A DNA stretch of 18,120 nt from Lachnospiraceae bacterium (GTDB lineage: Bacteria; Bacillota_A; Clostridia; Lachnospirales; Lachnospiraceae), in assembly GCA_016287765.1 (NCBI GenBank), contig JAEEWS010000051.1, forward strand, positions 1-18,120, written 5' to 3'. The position numbers and the translations under genes were made by a program. Positions 7,291 through 15,579 of the stretch are shown here, piece by piece. Every line of letters begins with the position of its first letter. The first letter of the stretch is position 1. Below the pieces are notes generated by a model. It saw only the letters and a list, made by a program, of their open reading frames with translations, searched no databases and was not told the DNA's origin.

Positions 7291-8816
7291 AAAAAGATAA
7301 AGTGGTGTTCAGAATACTGTATGGCATATTGTTGGCAGCCATTATCCTTTTAACGGATTATGCGGTTGTTTTCGTACAGGCCAATATAGATGATTATGAA
7401 GCGTCTCAGCCTGACCATGTGGTAAATGAAACCATGGAAAAATTTATCGATGCGGTGAGAAATGAAAGAGCTTCGGAAGTGATCAACTATCCGGAGATCA
7501 AAGTCAGCCCTTACGACAGCGATGTGTATGAAGAATACAACAGAAAATTGGCCATGGCTCAGAACTGGACATGGAAGATCCTTTCCGGCAGTTACAGTGA
7601 AGTAAGGCAGGTCTACGGCTTTTACGGAGACGGAGAGCTGCTTGCAAAGTTTATCCTTAACTGTACCGATTCCAGGATCATAATGGAGATATTGACGGCC
7701 AATACCTGGGAGGCGGGAGAGATCTCACCTGTTCTTACACTTACAAATTACACGGAATATATTGAGATCCCTTCGAATTTTACCGCTGTTCTTAATGATC
7801 AGGCAGTATATAAAAATGCCAACGGAGTGGAATGTACGGAGAAGGAAGGCAATGTTATCTACAGCATTCCGGATATGTATAATCTTAAGGAAGTAAAGGT
7901 TTATGACCACGCGGGAAGAGAATGCAAAACCGTAAACAATAACGGATATGTTACCGCTGAGTACAATACCTACAATCTGATACTCCCTTCAAGTTATAAA
8001 TTGACGGATGAGGGATATGAAGTGGCGGGAGTGCCCGATAACGGCGGAGTGCATTATATTTATAACACGGCAGCCGAAAGCCTTACGATAAGTGACGGCT
8101 ACGGAAACAGCATCGACTACAAAAACGGAGATCAGGTGTCCACCTTCGATCTGGCGTTTACGATCCCGGATAATTTTGACATTAAGTGGCAGGGTAAGGA
8201 TCTGAGCCTTTTTGAGACCGAAAGAGTGGTTTTGAGTAAGTATGACGATTACAGACCCTTTGCTGAAATGCCGGGGCTTGTAAAATATGAGATCAAGGGC
8301 CTTTTAAAGGAGCCGGAGCTTGAGATCAGAGATAATTTAGGTGATATTGTGGAACCTGAATTTGTGGGTAATCATTTTGAGATAACGGAACAGGCTGCAT
8401 TAAGGGAAGTTCCTCAGGAAGTCCTGGTGGAAGCGGATCCCATAGGAAGCGTGGAAATGTGGTCCCTTTTCCTGTCAAACGACCTTAAGGGTACCAGACA
8501 CGGCTTTGGGATCATAAAGGAATATCTTGTTCCGGATACATATCTTTATAAAAATGCAGAAGCTTTTGCAAAGAGTATAGACATAACATTTGCTTCATCC
8601 CATGAGACACCTGTATTTATAGAAGAAGGAGTTTCGAATTATGTCAGATATTCGGATAACCTGTTCTCCTGTGATGTATATGTTAACAAGGAAATGAATG
8701 TTATAACGAATTACGAGAAGAAGATTGTAAATGATAAGATAAACAGCACATTTTTCTTCTGTTATTATGAAGGAAAGTGGAGGATCGCCGGACTTATTGC
8801 CAAAGGAGCGGAATGA
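7281..8816 (+). CDS. Membrane-anchored surface protein with internal repeats, first paralogue
   Basis: No family recognised. 511 residues: a short basic N-terminus, one membrane segment at about residues 9-32, then a large outside region. Residues 38-150 (NETMEKFIDAVRNE..., KILSGSYSEVRQVYG) look like a small alpha/beta domain. From about residue 161 a 60-70 residue unit repeats (units beginning near 161, 233 and 295), each opening with an (I/L)P-x-x-(F/Y) motif and containing a D-x-x-G turn. From L347 (LEIRDN) to the end it aligns well with the gene at 13226. GGGGGA at 7271-7276 precedes the ATGs at 7281 and 7287; the latter overlaps the previous stop as ATGA and is an equally valid start. 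Each paralogue is followed at once by a NAGPA-domain gene, suggesting that the two products act together. Confidence 0.8.
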   Translation: MAMKKDKVVFRILYGILLAAIILLTDYAVVFVQANIDDYEASQPDHVVNETMEKFIDAVRNERASEVINYPEIKVSPYDSDVYEEYNRKLAMAQNWTWKILSGSYSEVRQVYGFYGDGELLAKFILNCTDSRIIMEILTANTWEAGEISPVLTLTNYTEYIEIPSNFTAVLNDQAVYKNANGVECTEKEGNVIYSIPDMYNLKEVKVYDHAGRECKTVNNNGYVTAEYNTYNLILPSSYKLTDEGYEVAGVPDNGGVHYIYNTAAESLTISDGYGNSIDYKNGDQVSTFDLAFTIPDNFDIKWQGKDLSLFETERVVLSKYDDYRPFAEMPGLVKYEIKGLLKEPELEIRDNLGDIVEPEFVGNHFEITEQAALREVPQEVLVEADPIGSVEMWSLFLSNDLKGTRHGFGIIKEYLVPDTYLYKNAEAFAKSIDITFASSHETPVFIEEGVSNYVRYSDNLFSCDVYVNKEMNVITNYEKKIVNDKINSTFFFCYYEGKWRIAGLIAKGAE

Positions 8817-9979
8817 TCATGGAAGAGAAAAGATCTCTTAAAAACATAATATTGGTAAATGTGGGCAGAGTTTTTGCATGCATAGGCACTGTCGTCGCCG
8901 GGATATTGATGATCCTTATCCTTTCCATGAACATTATCTGTAACGGCGGATCTGCCACCGCCAGGGAAATCTTCGTTAGTACCATACTTGAGACAGGTGC
9001 TTTAAAATTTCTGGCCTCCTGGTATCTTACGGATGAAGAGATAAGCGAGATCGTTAAGAATAACTCCATGGAGGAGTTTAAAGAGGAAGTTGATACCAAT
9101 CTCATTACCGTAGTTGCCGGAAATGCAGATGCGGGAAAGAACATGGGAGCAGCCTCCGGTAAAAATCAGGAAGCTGTTACAGCCACTCATTCCGACGCTT
9201 TTGGATCCGAATTGAACCGTGAAGTGGATGAGGACGGAGACGGTGTGATCTTTTACGAAGTTGAGGGCCGAAATTTTTACGGAACCATGATGGTAGTCCT
9301 GGATCCTTCCAGGGTAACTCTGGAATCTTATTACAACGATTACAGAAAAGGTGCTCCACTGGATAAGATCGTAGCCGAATACGGCGGAGTGGGAGGAATA
9401 AACGGCGGTATCTATATACAGACAGAATTGGGCGGAAGACCTTACGGTGTGACCGTGGGGCATGGTGAGATACAGACCAACAAACCCAGAGAGCTTAATG
9501 GACTGGTACTTATAGCACTGACCGAGGATAACATCCTGATCATAGAAGATATTTCCGACCTGGATGAAGCGGGTGTGGAAAAACTGGTCAAAGATAAGAA
9601 GATTAGGGATGGCTGCAGTTTCCAGGAGGAATTCAAGGACGAGAACAATCACTTTGTATCTCTTGTGATCAACGGTAAGCCCCGTGAGCTTAACGGCAAC
9701 CTGGGAAGCGGATACAATCCAAGAACAGCCATAGGTCAAAGAGCAGACGGTGCTTTACTGCTTTTCGTTACCGACGGCAGAGGAGCTTCCGGACATCTGG
9801 GAGCATCGGCTTCGGATCTTATAGAGATAATGAGTGAATACGGCGCCGTAAATGCCGCAAATCTTGATGGAGGAAGTTCATCAAGCATGGTATATAACGG
9901 TAAATATATTATGGACAGTGTGACCTTCAGAAAGGCAAATACATCCTGGAATCTTCCAATTGCATTTGTGGTCAAATAA
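8813..9979 (+). CDS. Membrane-anchored phosphodiester glycosidase (NAGPA domain) protein, first paralogue
   Basis: 388 residues. One membrane segment (about 20-41) is followed by a helical neck (EIFVSTILETGALKF..., NNSMEEFKEEVD) and, from about residue 155, a phosphodiester glycosidase / NAGPA domain (the fold of GlcNAc-1-phosphodiester alpha-N-acetylglucosaminidase). Signature motifs are GGINGGIY, GRPYGVTVGHGEI, NPRTAIGQRADGALLLFVTDGR and N350-LDGGSSSSM. Family members cleave sugar-phosphate-diester bonds; the substrate here is unknown but would be outside the cell. The ATG at 8813 overlaps the preceding stop (ATGA), with AAAGGAG at 8802-8808; the ATG at 8819 is an alternative. Closest relative in the window is the gene at 14432, nearly identical in the TDGR-to-LDGG core. 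Confidence 0.9.
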   Translation: MIMEEKRSLKNIILVNVGRVFACIGTVVAGILMILILSMNIICNGGSATAREIFVSTILETGALKFLASWYLTDEEISEIVKNNSMEEFKEEVDTNLITVVAGNADAGKNMGAASGKNQEAVTATHSDAFGSELNREVDEDGDGVIFYEVEGRNFYGTMMVVLDPSRVTLESYYNDYRKGAPLDKIVAEYGGVGGINGGIYIQTELGGRPYGVTVGHGEIQTNKPRELNGLVLIALTEDNILIIEDISDLDEAGVEKLVKDKKIRDGCSFQEEFKDENNHFVSLVINGKPRELNGNLGSGYNPRTAIGQRADGALLLFVTDGRGASGHLGASASDLIEIMSEYGAVNAANLDGGSSSSMVYNGKYIMDSVTFRKANTSWNLPIAFVVK

Positions 9980-11476
9980 ATGCAGGAATGGGAAAGATCA
10001 ATGGGATATGGTAGATCAAACGTGAAGAAAACTTTAAAATATAAAAAGATCATAGTATTGATGGTTATGATGGTATCATTGTTAACCATGTCTTCCGGAA
10101 AAACGGAAGTAAAGGCCGAAGAATTGGAGATCACACTTGAGGATCTTCTCGAAGGAATTACCTTTGAGGTTGGACCTGACGGAACACTGATCATCGTAGA
10201 TGAGGACGAAAATGATAAGTCCCTTGATTATATGGTGTTACCTTCATATGCATTGCCGGAGGGACATGGGCTTTCTGCACTCAGGGATGATAATACGGAA
10301 ACCGCAGAAATGATACCGGAAAACTCTGTTTTGGGCATAAAGGCAGATGAAAAGATCTACGGCGTGTATGTGACCTGGGATTGTTTAAATCTTCCCGGAG
10401 AATGGAAACTGGAGTATGGTTCAGAGTCCATAGTCTGCGGAAAAGACGGTTTCCTTCGTGAATTTATAGAGATTCCGGGAGGAGCGGATACTTGCAGACT
10501 TTCCTTTACGGGACAGGCAGGGATCTGTGAACTGGAAGTGTTCGGTGAAGGAGAAATACCCGACAGGGTTCAGAGATGGGAAAAACTGGATAAGGATGCG
10601 GACATATTGATATTTGTACCTCATGAAGGTGATGAGATAGCAGATTTTGGGGCCGTCGAGGCAATATATGCAGGAAAGAGGGATCTGCGTGTCAAGGTCG
10701 TCTACATGTGCGAATATACTTCTTCGGAAGAAAGGATGAAGGAGTACGAAAAACTTGATTCTCTGTGGAAACTGGGAGTAAAGTATTATCCTGAAATGGG
10801 GAAATTCAGGAATAAGCTGCTCATGAGTTATCAAACGGCGGACAAGTTTTACGGATATGATAACGTGCTTTCTTTTGCGACTGAGAATATCAGAAGATTT
10901 AAGCCCATTGTTGTGGTGGCGCCGGATATCGAGGGTGAAAACGGCAATGCAGTACATATGCTGCTGGCTAAGGCAGTAATTGAGGCTGTTGAGATTTCAG
11001 GGGATGATAATGTGTTTTGGGATCTTGTTGAAAAATACGGTATCTGGGACGTTCCCAAAACATACCTGCACAATTATGTGGGTAACGGAGCCATTTCTCT
11101 TGATATGGGGAACGGTGTAACGGAACTGCTTGAGGATGCGATCAAGAGCAGGAAGGCAGAAAGCTGGTGCGGATCGTTGATCGAAGGTGCTGAATTTTCA
11201 GCAGACAATGCTCCATATTTTGGACTGTATCGGACCAATGTGAGGGTTGACAAGCGAAACGATATGATGGATAATGTCAGGTCTTATCAGGATCAGGAAG
11301 ATCTGGCAAAGTACAAGGCCGAACGAGATAAAATGGCCGCATATGAGAAAGAAAACAATAAATACAACGAACAGCTTATAAGGGTACAAAAAGAGGGCAA
11401 TTATTTATATGGAAAGTATCTCTTTGATGAATTGGGAACTTTTTTGGATAAAATAAGAGCTAATGAGTGGGAATAA
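9980..11476 (+). CDS. Secreted LmbE/PIG-L-like protein with altered active-site motifs
   Basis: 498 residues. A signal peptide (KKTLKYKK, then a hydrophobic stretch, likely cleavage after VKA) leads to a beta-rich domain at about 80-195 (IYGVYVTWDCLNLPGEWKLEYG, GICELEVFGEGEIPD) and an LmbE/PIG-L-like domain from about 207. LmbE/PIG-L enzymes are zinc N-deacetylases of GlcNAc conjugates. The usual (A/P)H-x-DDE motif reads PH215-E-G217-DE here, so the general-base Asp is Gly. D218 and a third-ligand candidate H326 (GENGNAVHML) remain, while a downstream HKSQ-like motif reads S-R391-K-A-E. FGLYRTNV at 414 is the family's tail motif. A coiled segment rich in Lys/Glu ends the protein. The start at 9980 abuts the previous stop; ATG at 10001 with GGGAAAG upstream is also plausible. 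It may be a pseudoenzyme or glycan-binding protein. Confidence 0.75.
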   Translation: MQEWERSMGYGRSNVKKTLKYKKIIVLMVMMVSLLTMSSGKTEVKAEELEITLEDLLEGITFEVGPDGTLIIVDEDENDKSLDYMVLPSYALPEGHGLSALRDDNTETAEMIPENSVLGIKADEKIYGVYVTWDCLNLPGEWKLEYGSESIVCGKDGFLREFIEIPGGADTCRLSFTGQAGICELEVFGEGEIPDRVQRWEKLDKDADILIFVPHEGDEIADFGAVEAIYAGKRDLRVKVVYMCEYTSSEERMKEYEKLDSLWKLGVKYYPEMGKFRNKLLMSYQTADKFYGYDNVLSFATENIRRFKPIVVVAPDIEGENGNAVHMLLAKAVIEAVEISGDDNVFWDLVEKYGIWDVPKTYLHNYVGNGAISLDMGNGVTELLEDAIKSRKAESWCGSLIEGAEFSADNAPYFGLYRTNVRVDKRNDMMDNVRSYQDQEDLAKYKAERDKMAAYEKENNKYNEQLIRVQKEGNYLYGKYLFDELGTFLDKIRANEWE

Positions 11477-11484
11477 TTTTTAGA

Positions 11485-13224
11485 ATGAAAAGAAGACGTA
11501 AAATCGCAAAAATACTAATACTTGCGTTGTTGCTGGAATTTTTTATGCGGGTTACTTACGGCATCAGTCCGGAGCCTGCCTATGCAGCGACAACATTGAC
11601 TGTTGAAAGTTATGACGATGGAAAGGCCAATCGCGGTGAACAGTTCTCGGCAGATAAATACATTGCACAGAGAATAGACTATGCGTTCAGTTTGTACGGT
11701 CCGGGGTCTTTCTTCAGCAAAAACGGAAGAGCATGTACCTGTCACCCCAATCATCCGGAGATCAGATGCCTGGAAAACAACCTGACAGACCCAAGATGTA
11801 ACTGCCTCAGATATGTTGATATAGAAGGTGAAACGGTAGACCTTAAAGCAACTCAATGTATGGGCTATGCTATGTTCATACAGCAGGTACTTTTCGGTGT
11901 AAACAACATTGCCAACCGTAACAAGTTCCAGTATATTTCCGGACCCAATCAAAAGGCTCAGGAAATTACAGGAAAAGAAGTTGAAAAGTGGTTTATTGAT
12001 CATGCCGAACTTATCCATCCCGGAACCCATCTTCGTTGTAATTACGGTAACCATTCGGTTATAATCCTTGGCGTGGATTATGACGATGGAAAGCTCTATG
12101 TTATTGACTGTAACTGGGGTATGAGATGCTATGTAAGTGAGATCCAGGTACTTTCATGGAACGGATTTGCATTAAAGTATCATTCACTTAACTGGGCATA
12201 TGTTTACAAGAACTATTACGATACCTTCTATGGTGAGATCAGTAAGGAAGATCTTTCCGTTATCAGAAAGAACACCACTCCCACACCCACCAGTACTATG
12301 GCTCCCAAGCCCACCAGCACACCCAAGCCTGCACATTACAATGCAGGATATTATATCGTAAATGTTGACAAGGGTTCTTATTTAAATCTTCGTGCCGATA
12401 CCAACACGGAATCCGACGTTGTTTCCAAGCTGGAGGTAGGATCACTTGTAGAGATATCCGACTTTGTATATAACGAAAACGGTCACCATTGGGGATACGT
12501 CTTCACGGTACCCAATGCGAGCAATCCCGGTACTCAGACGGGCGCAACCGCAACACCTGTACCGGATGATATTGAAGGACAGAGCAATAACCAGGTATGG
12601 GGTTGGCTGGCTATGGAATACGTTACCCTGAAGGCAGTTTATTCACCCACACCCACACCTACACCTCAGCCGGCATCAAAGTATGAAGCGGGTGAGTATG
12701 AGGTGGTTACGGAATTTGGACGACTTACCGTAAGAGAGTCATACACAACGAACTCGAAGATCTTGAGCATGCTTGTAAGCGGAACCAGACTTGATCTGGA
12801 GATCTTTGTCCAGGGCGGAAATGATATGGACTGGGCAAGAGTGATCGTGGAAAATGAATCGGGAAAGACCTATGGATGGGTTTCTACGGAATATCTCAAG
12901 CTGATACCTTCACCGACACCGACGCCGACAAACACGCCGACGCCGACAAACACTCCGACACCGACGCCTACACCTACCAATACACCGACGCCGACAAACA
13001 CGCCAACGCCAACGCCCACTCCAACGCCTCTTCCTGCATTGGTTAAACTTGGAAAGAGCACGAAAAACGGGTTGATGACGATAATAAACAGTGACTTTGT
13101 ACAGGCACATAAAATAGCGTTGATCCTTGTGGGGATCGCACTCGTTGCACAGTTCCCGCTTATTGGCATTTTAAAGAGAAAGAGCAGGAGAAGATTAGAA
13201 CGATTACATCATAGATTGGGATAG
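11485..13224 (+). CDS. Secreted papain-like/SH3 protein with Thr-Pro linkers and C-terminal membrane anchor
   Basis: 579 residues. A signal peptide ([18 protein letters not shown], cleavage near AYA-A) is followed by an N-terminal domain at about 30-255 with a Cys cluster (C84, C86, C95, C105, C107 plus H87 and H90) and a possible Cys-His-Asp/Asn set: C125 in QCMGYAMF, H190 in [10 protein letters not shown] and D208/N210 in IDCNWG. This resembles NlpC/P60, CHAP or papain-like folds, but no single family is certain. After a Thr-Pro linker come two bacterial SH3 domains (about 288-380 and 401-472; YLNLRAD and LTVRES motifs), a long Thr-Pro-Asn linker (about 476-516), a membrane helix (about 543-562) and a Lys/Arg-rich tail. 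An in-frame GTG at 11467, overlapping the previous gene, would add six residues; the ATG gives a cleaner signal peptide. Likely tethered at the membrane, reaching the wall. Confidence 0.8.
   Translation: MKRRRKIAKILILALLLEFFMRVTYGISPEPAYAATTLTVESYDDGKANRGEQFSADKYIAQRIDYAFSLYGPGSFFSKNGRACTCHPNHPEIRCLENNLTDPRCNCLRYVDIEGETVDLKATQCMGYAMFIQQVLFGVNNIANRNKFQYISGPNQKAQEITGKEVEKWFIDHAELIHPGTHLRCNYGNHSVIILGVDYDDGKLYVIDCNWGMRCYVSEIQVLSWNGFALKYHSLNWAYVYKNYYDTFYGEISKEDLSVIRKNTTPTPTSTMAPKPTSTPKPAHYNAGYYIVNVDKGSYLNLRADTNTESDVVSKLEVGSLVEISDFVYNENGHHWGYVFTVPNASNPGTQTGATATPVPDDIEGQSNNQVWGWLAMEYVTLKAVYSPTPTPTPQPASKYEAGEYEVVTEFGRLTVRESYTTNSKILSMLVSGTRLDLEIFVQGGNDMDWARVIVENESGKTYGWVSTEYLKLIPSPTPTPTNTPTPTNTPTPTPTPTNTPTPTNTPTPTPTPTPLPALVKLGKSTKNGLMTIINSDFVQAHKIALILVGIALVAQFPLIGILKRKSRRRLERLHHRLG
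12910..13032 (+). repeat. Tandem Thr-Pro-Asn coding repeat in the SH3 protein
   Basis: An 18-base unit (ccgacgccgacaaacacg and close variants) recurs, encoding TPTPTN and TPTPTP blocks as a spacer between the second SH3 domain and the C-terminal membrane helix. Two units near the start and one near 12990 are almost identical at DNA level, so recent slippage or unit conversion is likely. Shorter Thr-Pro linkers occur at 12277-12330 and 12643-12672 in the same gene. Confidence 0.82.
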
Positions 13225-13225
13225 A

Positions 13226-14428
13226 ATGCAGAACAAGTTACTTAAAACTTATTTGATCACAGTGGTATTGCTGCTCCTGGCAGGGGCAGCAGTACTTGTA
13301 GTGGGATATAATTATCTGGAGCGCTACGAAAGAGAGCAGGAAAGGCTGGAGCAGGAAAGGATCGCCAATATCACACCTACTCCTACCCACACGCCCATAC
13401 CGACTCTTGAACCTGAAGAGATCGTGGAAGCAAAGTACAAATACACCATAGAAGTTCCGGAGGGCTTTACGGTTTTGGGGGATAATGTTTCCGAAAGTGA
13501 AGCCAAAGAGGGTAAAAAAGCTGTTTTAATACAAACTGATTCACCGGAATTTGAGGTGAAGATAATCGATGAATACGGATATGAAGTGGATTACAGATCC
13601 GGAAATACCCTTGAAACAAAAACCTATAATCTGATACTTCCCGATAATTTTAAGGTTACGTTAAAAGAAGCTTCCAAGACCGCTGAGGATTATATAGTAT
13701 CTGTAGAAGAAGCAGAAGAATATAGGTGGTGCTACGAGTATGCGGATATGCCTAAAATAGCTTCCTATGCATTTACCAATGCTTTAAATGCGCCGGATCT
13801 TGAGATCAGGGATAATCTTGATGCTTTGGTTACACCTTTTTGGACGGACGGCTATTTTACAATACGTGAACAGGCGGTTTTACATGAAATACCTTCGGAA
13901 GTCATTACCGAAGAGGAGATCATGGAATATGTGAAGACCTGGAGCAGTTTCATGACCGATGATCTTAAACCTGATGGGTTTGACGCTTATATTTTTACGG
14001 ATAAAAAGACCGGCAAGAGAGTACCTTATGTTAAGGGGATGGATGTTCAAGGGCTTGATTACCGTTCCAGATCTCCAAGGGATTATGGATTTAGTGTGCT
14101 GGAAGAGTATTTACTTCCCGATTCCTACAGATATAGGGTCTTGAAAGAATATGCCTATGGAAGTGACATAGGTCTGACCAGCAGGCATTTACCTGATCCG
14201 GAGTTTATCAATGAAAAGATCGATAACTTTGTAATGTATACGGATTCATTCTTCTCCATCGACAGTTCCTTTACAAAAATACTTATATTACCTACCCTTG
14301 GATACAGTAAAAGGTACGATACAACATCTGTCAGGGTCTATTTTATAAAGAATCCGGACAGTACGGGAAACAGAAAATGGCTAATGGCCGACATGATCAC
14401 CTTATCGGAAAACAGTGAGACTAAATAG
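13226..14428 (+). CDS. Membrane-anchored surface protein, second paralogue
   Basis: No named family. 400 residues: one membrane segment at about 9-28, a charged helix (YERYEREQ-like, EQERLEQERI), a short Thr-Pro linker (NITPTPTHTPIPT), a single copy of the repeat unit at about 75-136, then the conserved C-terminal region from L192 (LEIRDN). It aligns with the protein at 7281 across LEIRDN, the REQAVLHEIPSEV helix, WSSFMTDDLK, YGFSVLEEYLLPDSY and NFVMYTDSFFSIDS. It lacks the extra N-terminal domain and two of the three repeat units found there. The ATG lies one base after the preceding stop; no strong ribosome site is seen, so coupling is likely. It is followed three bases later by a NAGPA gene, repeating the earlier pairing. 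Confidence 0.8.
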   Translation: MQNKLLKTYLITVVLLLLAGAAVLVVGYNYLERYEREQERLEQERIANITPTPTHTPIPTLEPEEIVEAKYKYTIEVPEGFTVLGDNVSESEAKEGKKAVLIQTDSPEFEVKIIDEYGYEVDYRSGNTLETKTYNLILPDNFKVTLKEASKTAEDYIVSVEEAEEYRWCYEYADMPKIASYAFTNALNAPDLEIRDNLDALVTPFWTDGYFTIREQAVLHEIPSEVITEEEIMEYVKTWSSFMTDDLKPDGFDAYIFTDKKTGKRVPYVKGMDVQGLDYRSRSPRDYGFSVLEEYLLPDSYRYRVLKEYAYGSDIGLTSRHLPDPEFINEKIDNFVMYTDSFFSIDSSFTKILILPTLGYSKRYDTTSVRVYFIKNPDSTGNRKWLMADMITLSENSETK

Positions 14429-14431
14429 ATT

Positions 14432-15574
14432 ATGAGTAGAACAGCCAAAAGTAACAGCATAGGGAAAAATATTTTGGGAGCTTTCGCCTTCCTTTTGACT
14501 TTTATTGTGATCCTGCTGATAGTGGTTTATTGCCTGTGCGCAATGGCCTGCTCCGACAAGAGACCATATGCCCAAAAGACTTTTGTTACAACTTTATTGG
14601 AAACGGGTGAACTGAAATTTGTTGTTAAGCTCTTTTTAAATGAAGACAAGATAAATGAGATAGTGGACTCCAACTCCATGGAAGATCTGGAAGCAGAGGT
14701 GGATGAAAGTCTTATAACCATAAAACCCAGAGAAGTTGTGATCAGGGAAGAGGTTGTCGAAGTAAATGCAGGCAGCATCACAGATAATAAGGAGATGACC
14801 GCCAAGGAGAATAAGACTGAGGATCCGGACGGAGACGGCGTTGATGTATTTGAAGTTATCGGAAGAAGTTTTTCGGGGAAAATGATGGTGGTCTACGATC
14901 CCTCAAAGGTGTTTGTAAGCGCGAAATATCCTTTCGGTAAGACCGGGCAGACGCTGGATAAGTTTGTTGAAAAAGAAAAGGCTTTGGGCGCTATTAACGG
15001 AGGCCTTTACGAAGAATCGGGCAACAGCGGGGGAACACCTTACGGTGTTGTGGTGAGTAACGGTGAGATCTTAAGAAACAAACCACGGGAAGAAAAAGGA
15101 CTGGTGCTTATCGGATTGACTGAGGAAGGTGTACTGATAGTGGAAAATATCAGTGATATGACCGAAGGTCAGGTAAAGGCACTGGTTGAAAAAAAGAAGA
15201 TCAGAGATGCGGTATGCTTCCAGGAGGAGGCATCGGATAAAAACAATCATTTCGTTCAGCTCATTATAAACGGGGAGAAACGTGAGATGAAGGGAATGGG
15301 AAGCGGATTGAATCCGAGAACCGCAATAGGACAAAGAGCTGACGGTGCATTGCTTTTGCTGGTTACTGACGGCAGAGGCGCTTCGGGACATCTCGGAGCA
15401 TCGGCATCGGATCTGATCGACGTTATGTCGGAATACGGCGCAGTTAATGCCGCTAATCTGGACGGAGGAAGCTCGTCCTGTATGTATTATAACGGGGAGT
15501 ATCTTATGAACAGTGTAACCTTTTATTACGCAAACAGTTCATGGAATCTTCCTTTGGCATGGGTTGTGAAATAA
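14432..15574 (+). CDS. Membrane-anchored phosphodiester glycosidase (NAGPA domain) protein, second paralogue
   Basis: 380 residues, same architecture as the gene at 8813: membrane helix (about 12-39), helical neck with the shared FVTTLLETGELKF and NSMEDLEAEVDESLITI, a variable charged spacer, then the NAGPA domain with GAINGGLY, GTPYGVVVSNGEI, NPRTAIGQRADGALLLLVTDGR and N342-LDGGSSSCM. Motifs thought to form the active site are intact, so both copies are probably active. The neck and spacer differ much more than the core, suggesting divergence in how each copy is positioned or in its partner rather than in chemistry. It is the last gene of the surface block; no clear intrinsic terminator follows before the sigma factor gene. 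Confidence 0.9.
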   Translation: MSRTAKSNSIGKNILGAFAFLLTFIVILLIVVYCLCAMACSDKRPYAQKTFVTTLLETGELKFVVKLFLNEDKINEIVDSNSMEDLEAEVDESLITIKPREVVIREEVVEVNAGSITDNKEMTAKENKTEDPDGDGVDVFEVIGRSFSGKMMVVYDPSKVFVSAKYPFGKTGQTLDKFVEKEKALGAINGGLYEESGNSGGTPYGVVVSNGEILRNKPREEKGLVLIGLTEEGVLIVENISDMTEGQVKALVEKKKIRDAVCFQEEASDKNNHFVQLIINGEKREMKGMGSGLNPRTAIGQRADGALLLLVTDGRGASGHLGASASDLIDVMSEYGAVNAANLDGGSSSCMYYNGEYLMNSVTFYYANSSWNLPLAWVVK

Positions 15575-15579
15575 TTTTT

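Noticed and set aside
9002..9739. Minus-strand open frame of 245 codons opposite the first NAGPA gene
   Set aside because: The plus strand clearly encodes a NAGPA domain with intact motifs; the antisense frame has no ribosome site or family features.
9980..11476. Calling this gene an active GlcNAc deacetylase
   Set aside because: The catalytic Asp of the H-x-DDE motif is Gly and other conserved His positions are changed, so activity cannot be assumed.
12910..13032. Regular short repeats considered as a CRISPR-like array
   Set aside because: The repeats are in frame, encode Thr-Pro-Asn blocks and lack unique spacers. They are a protein linker.
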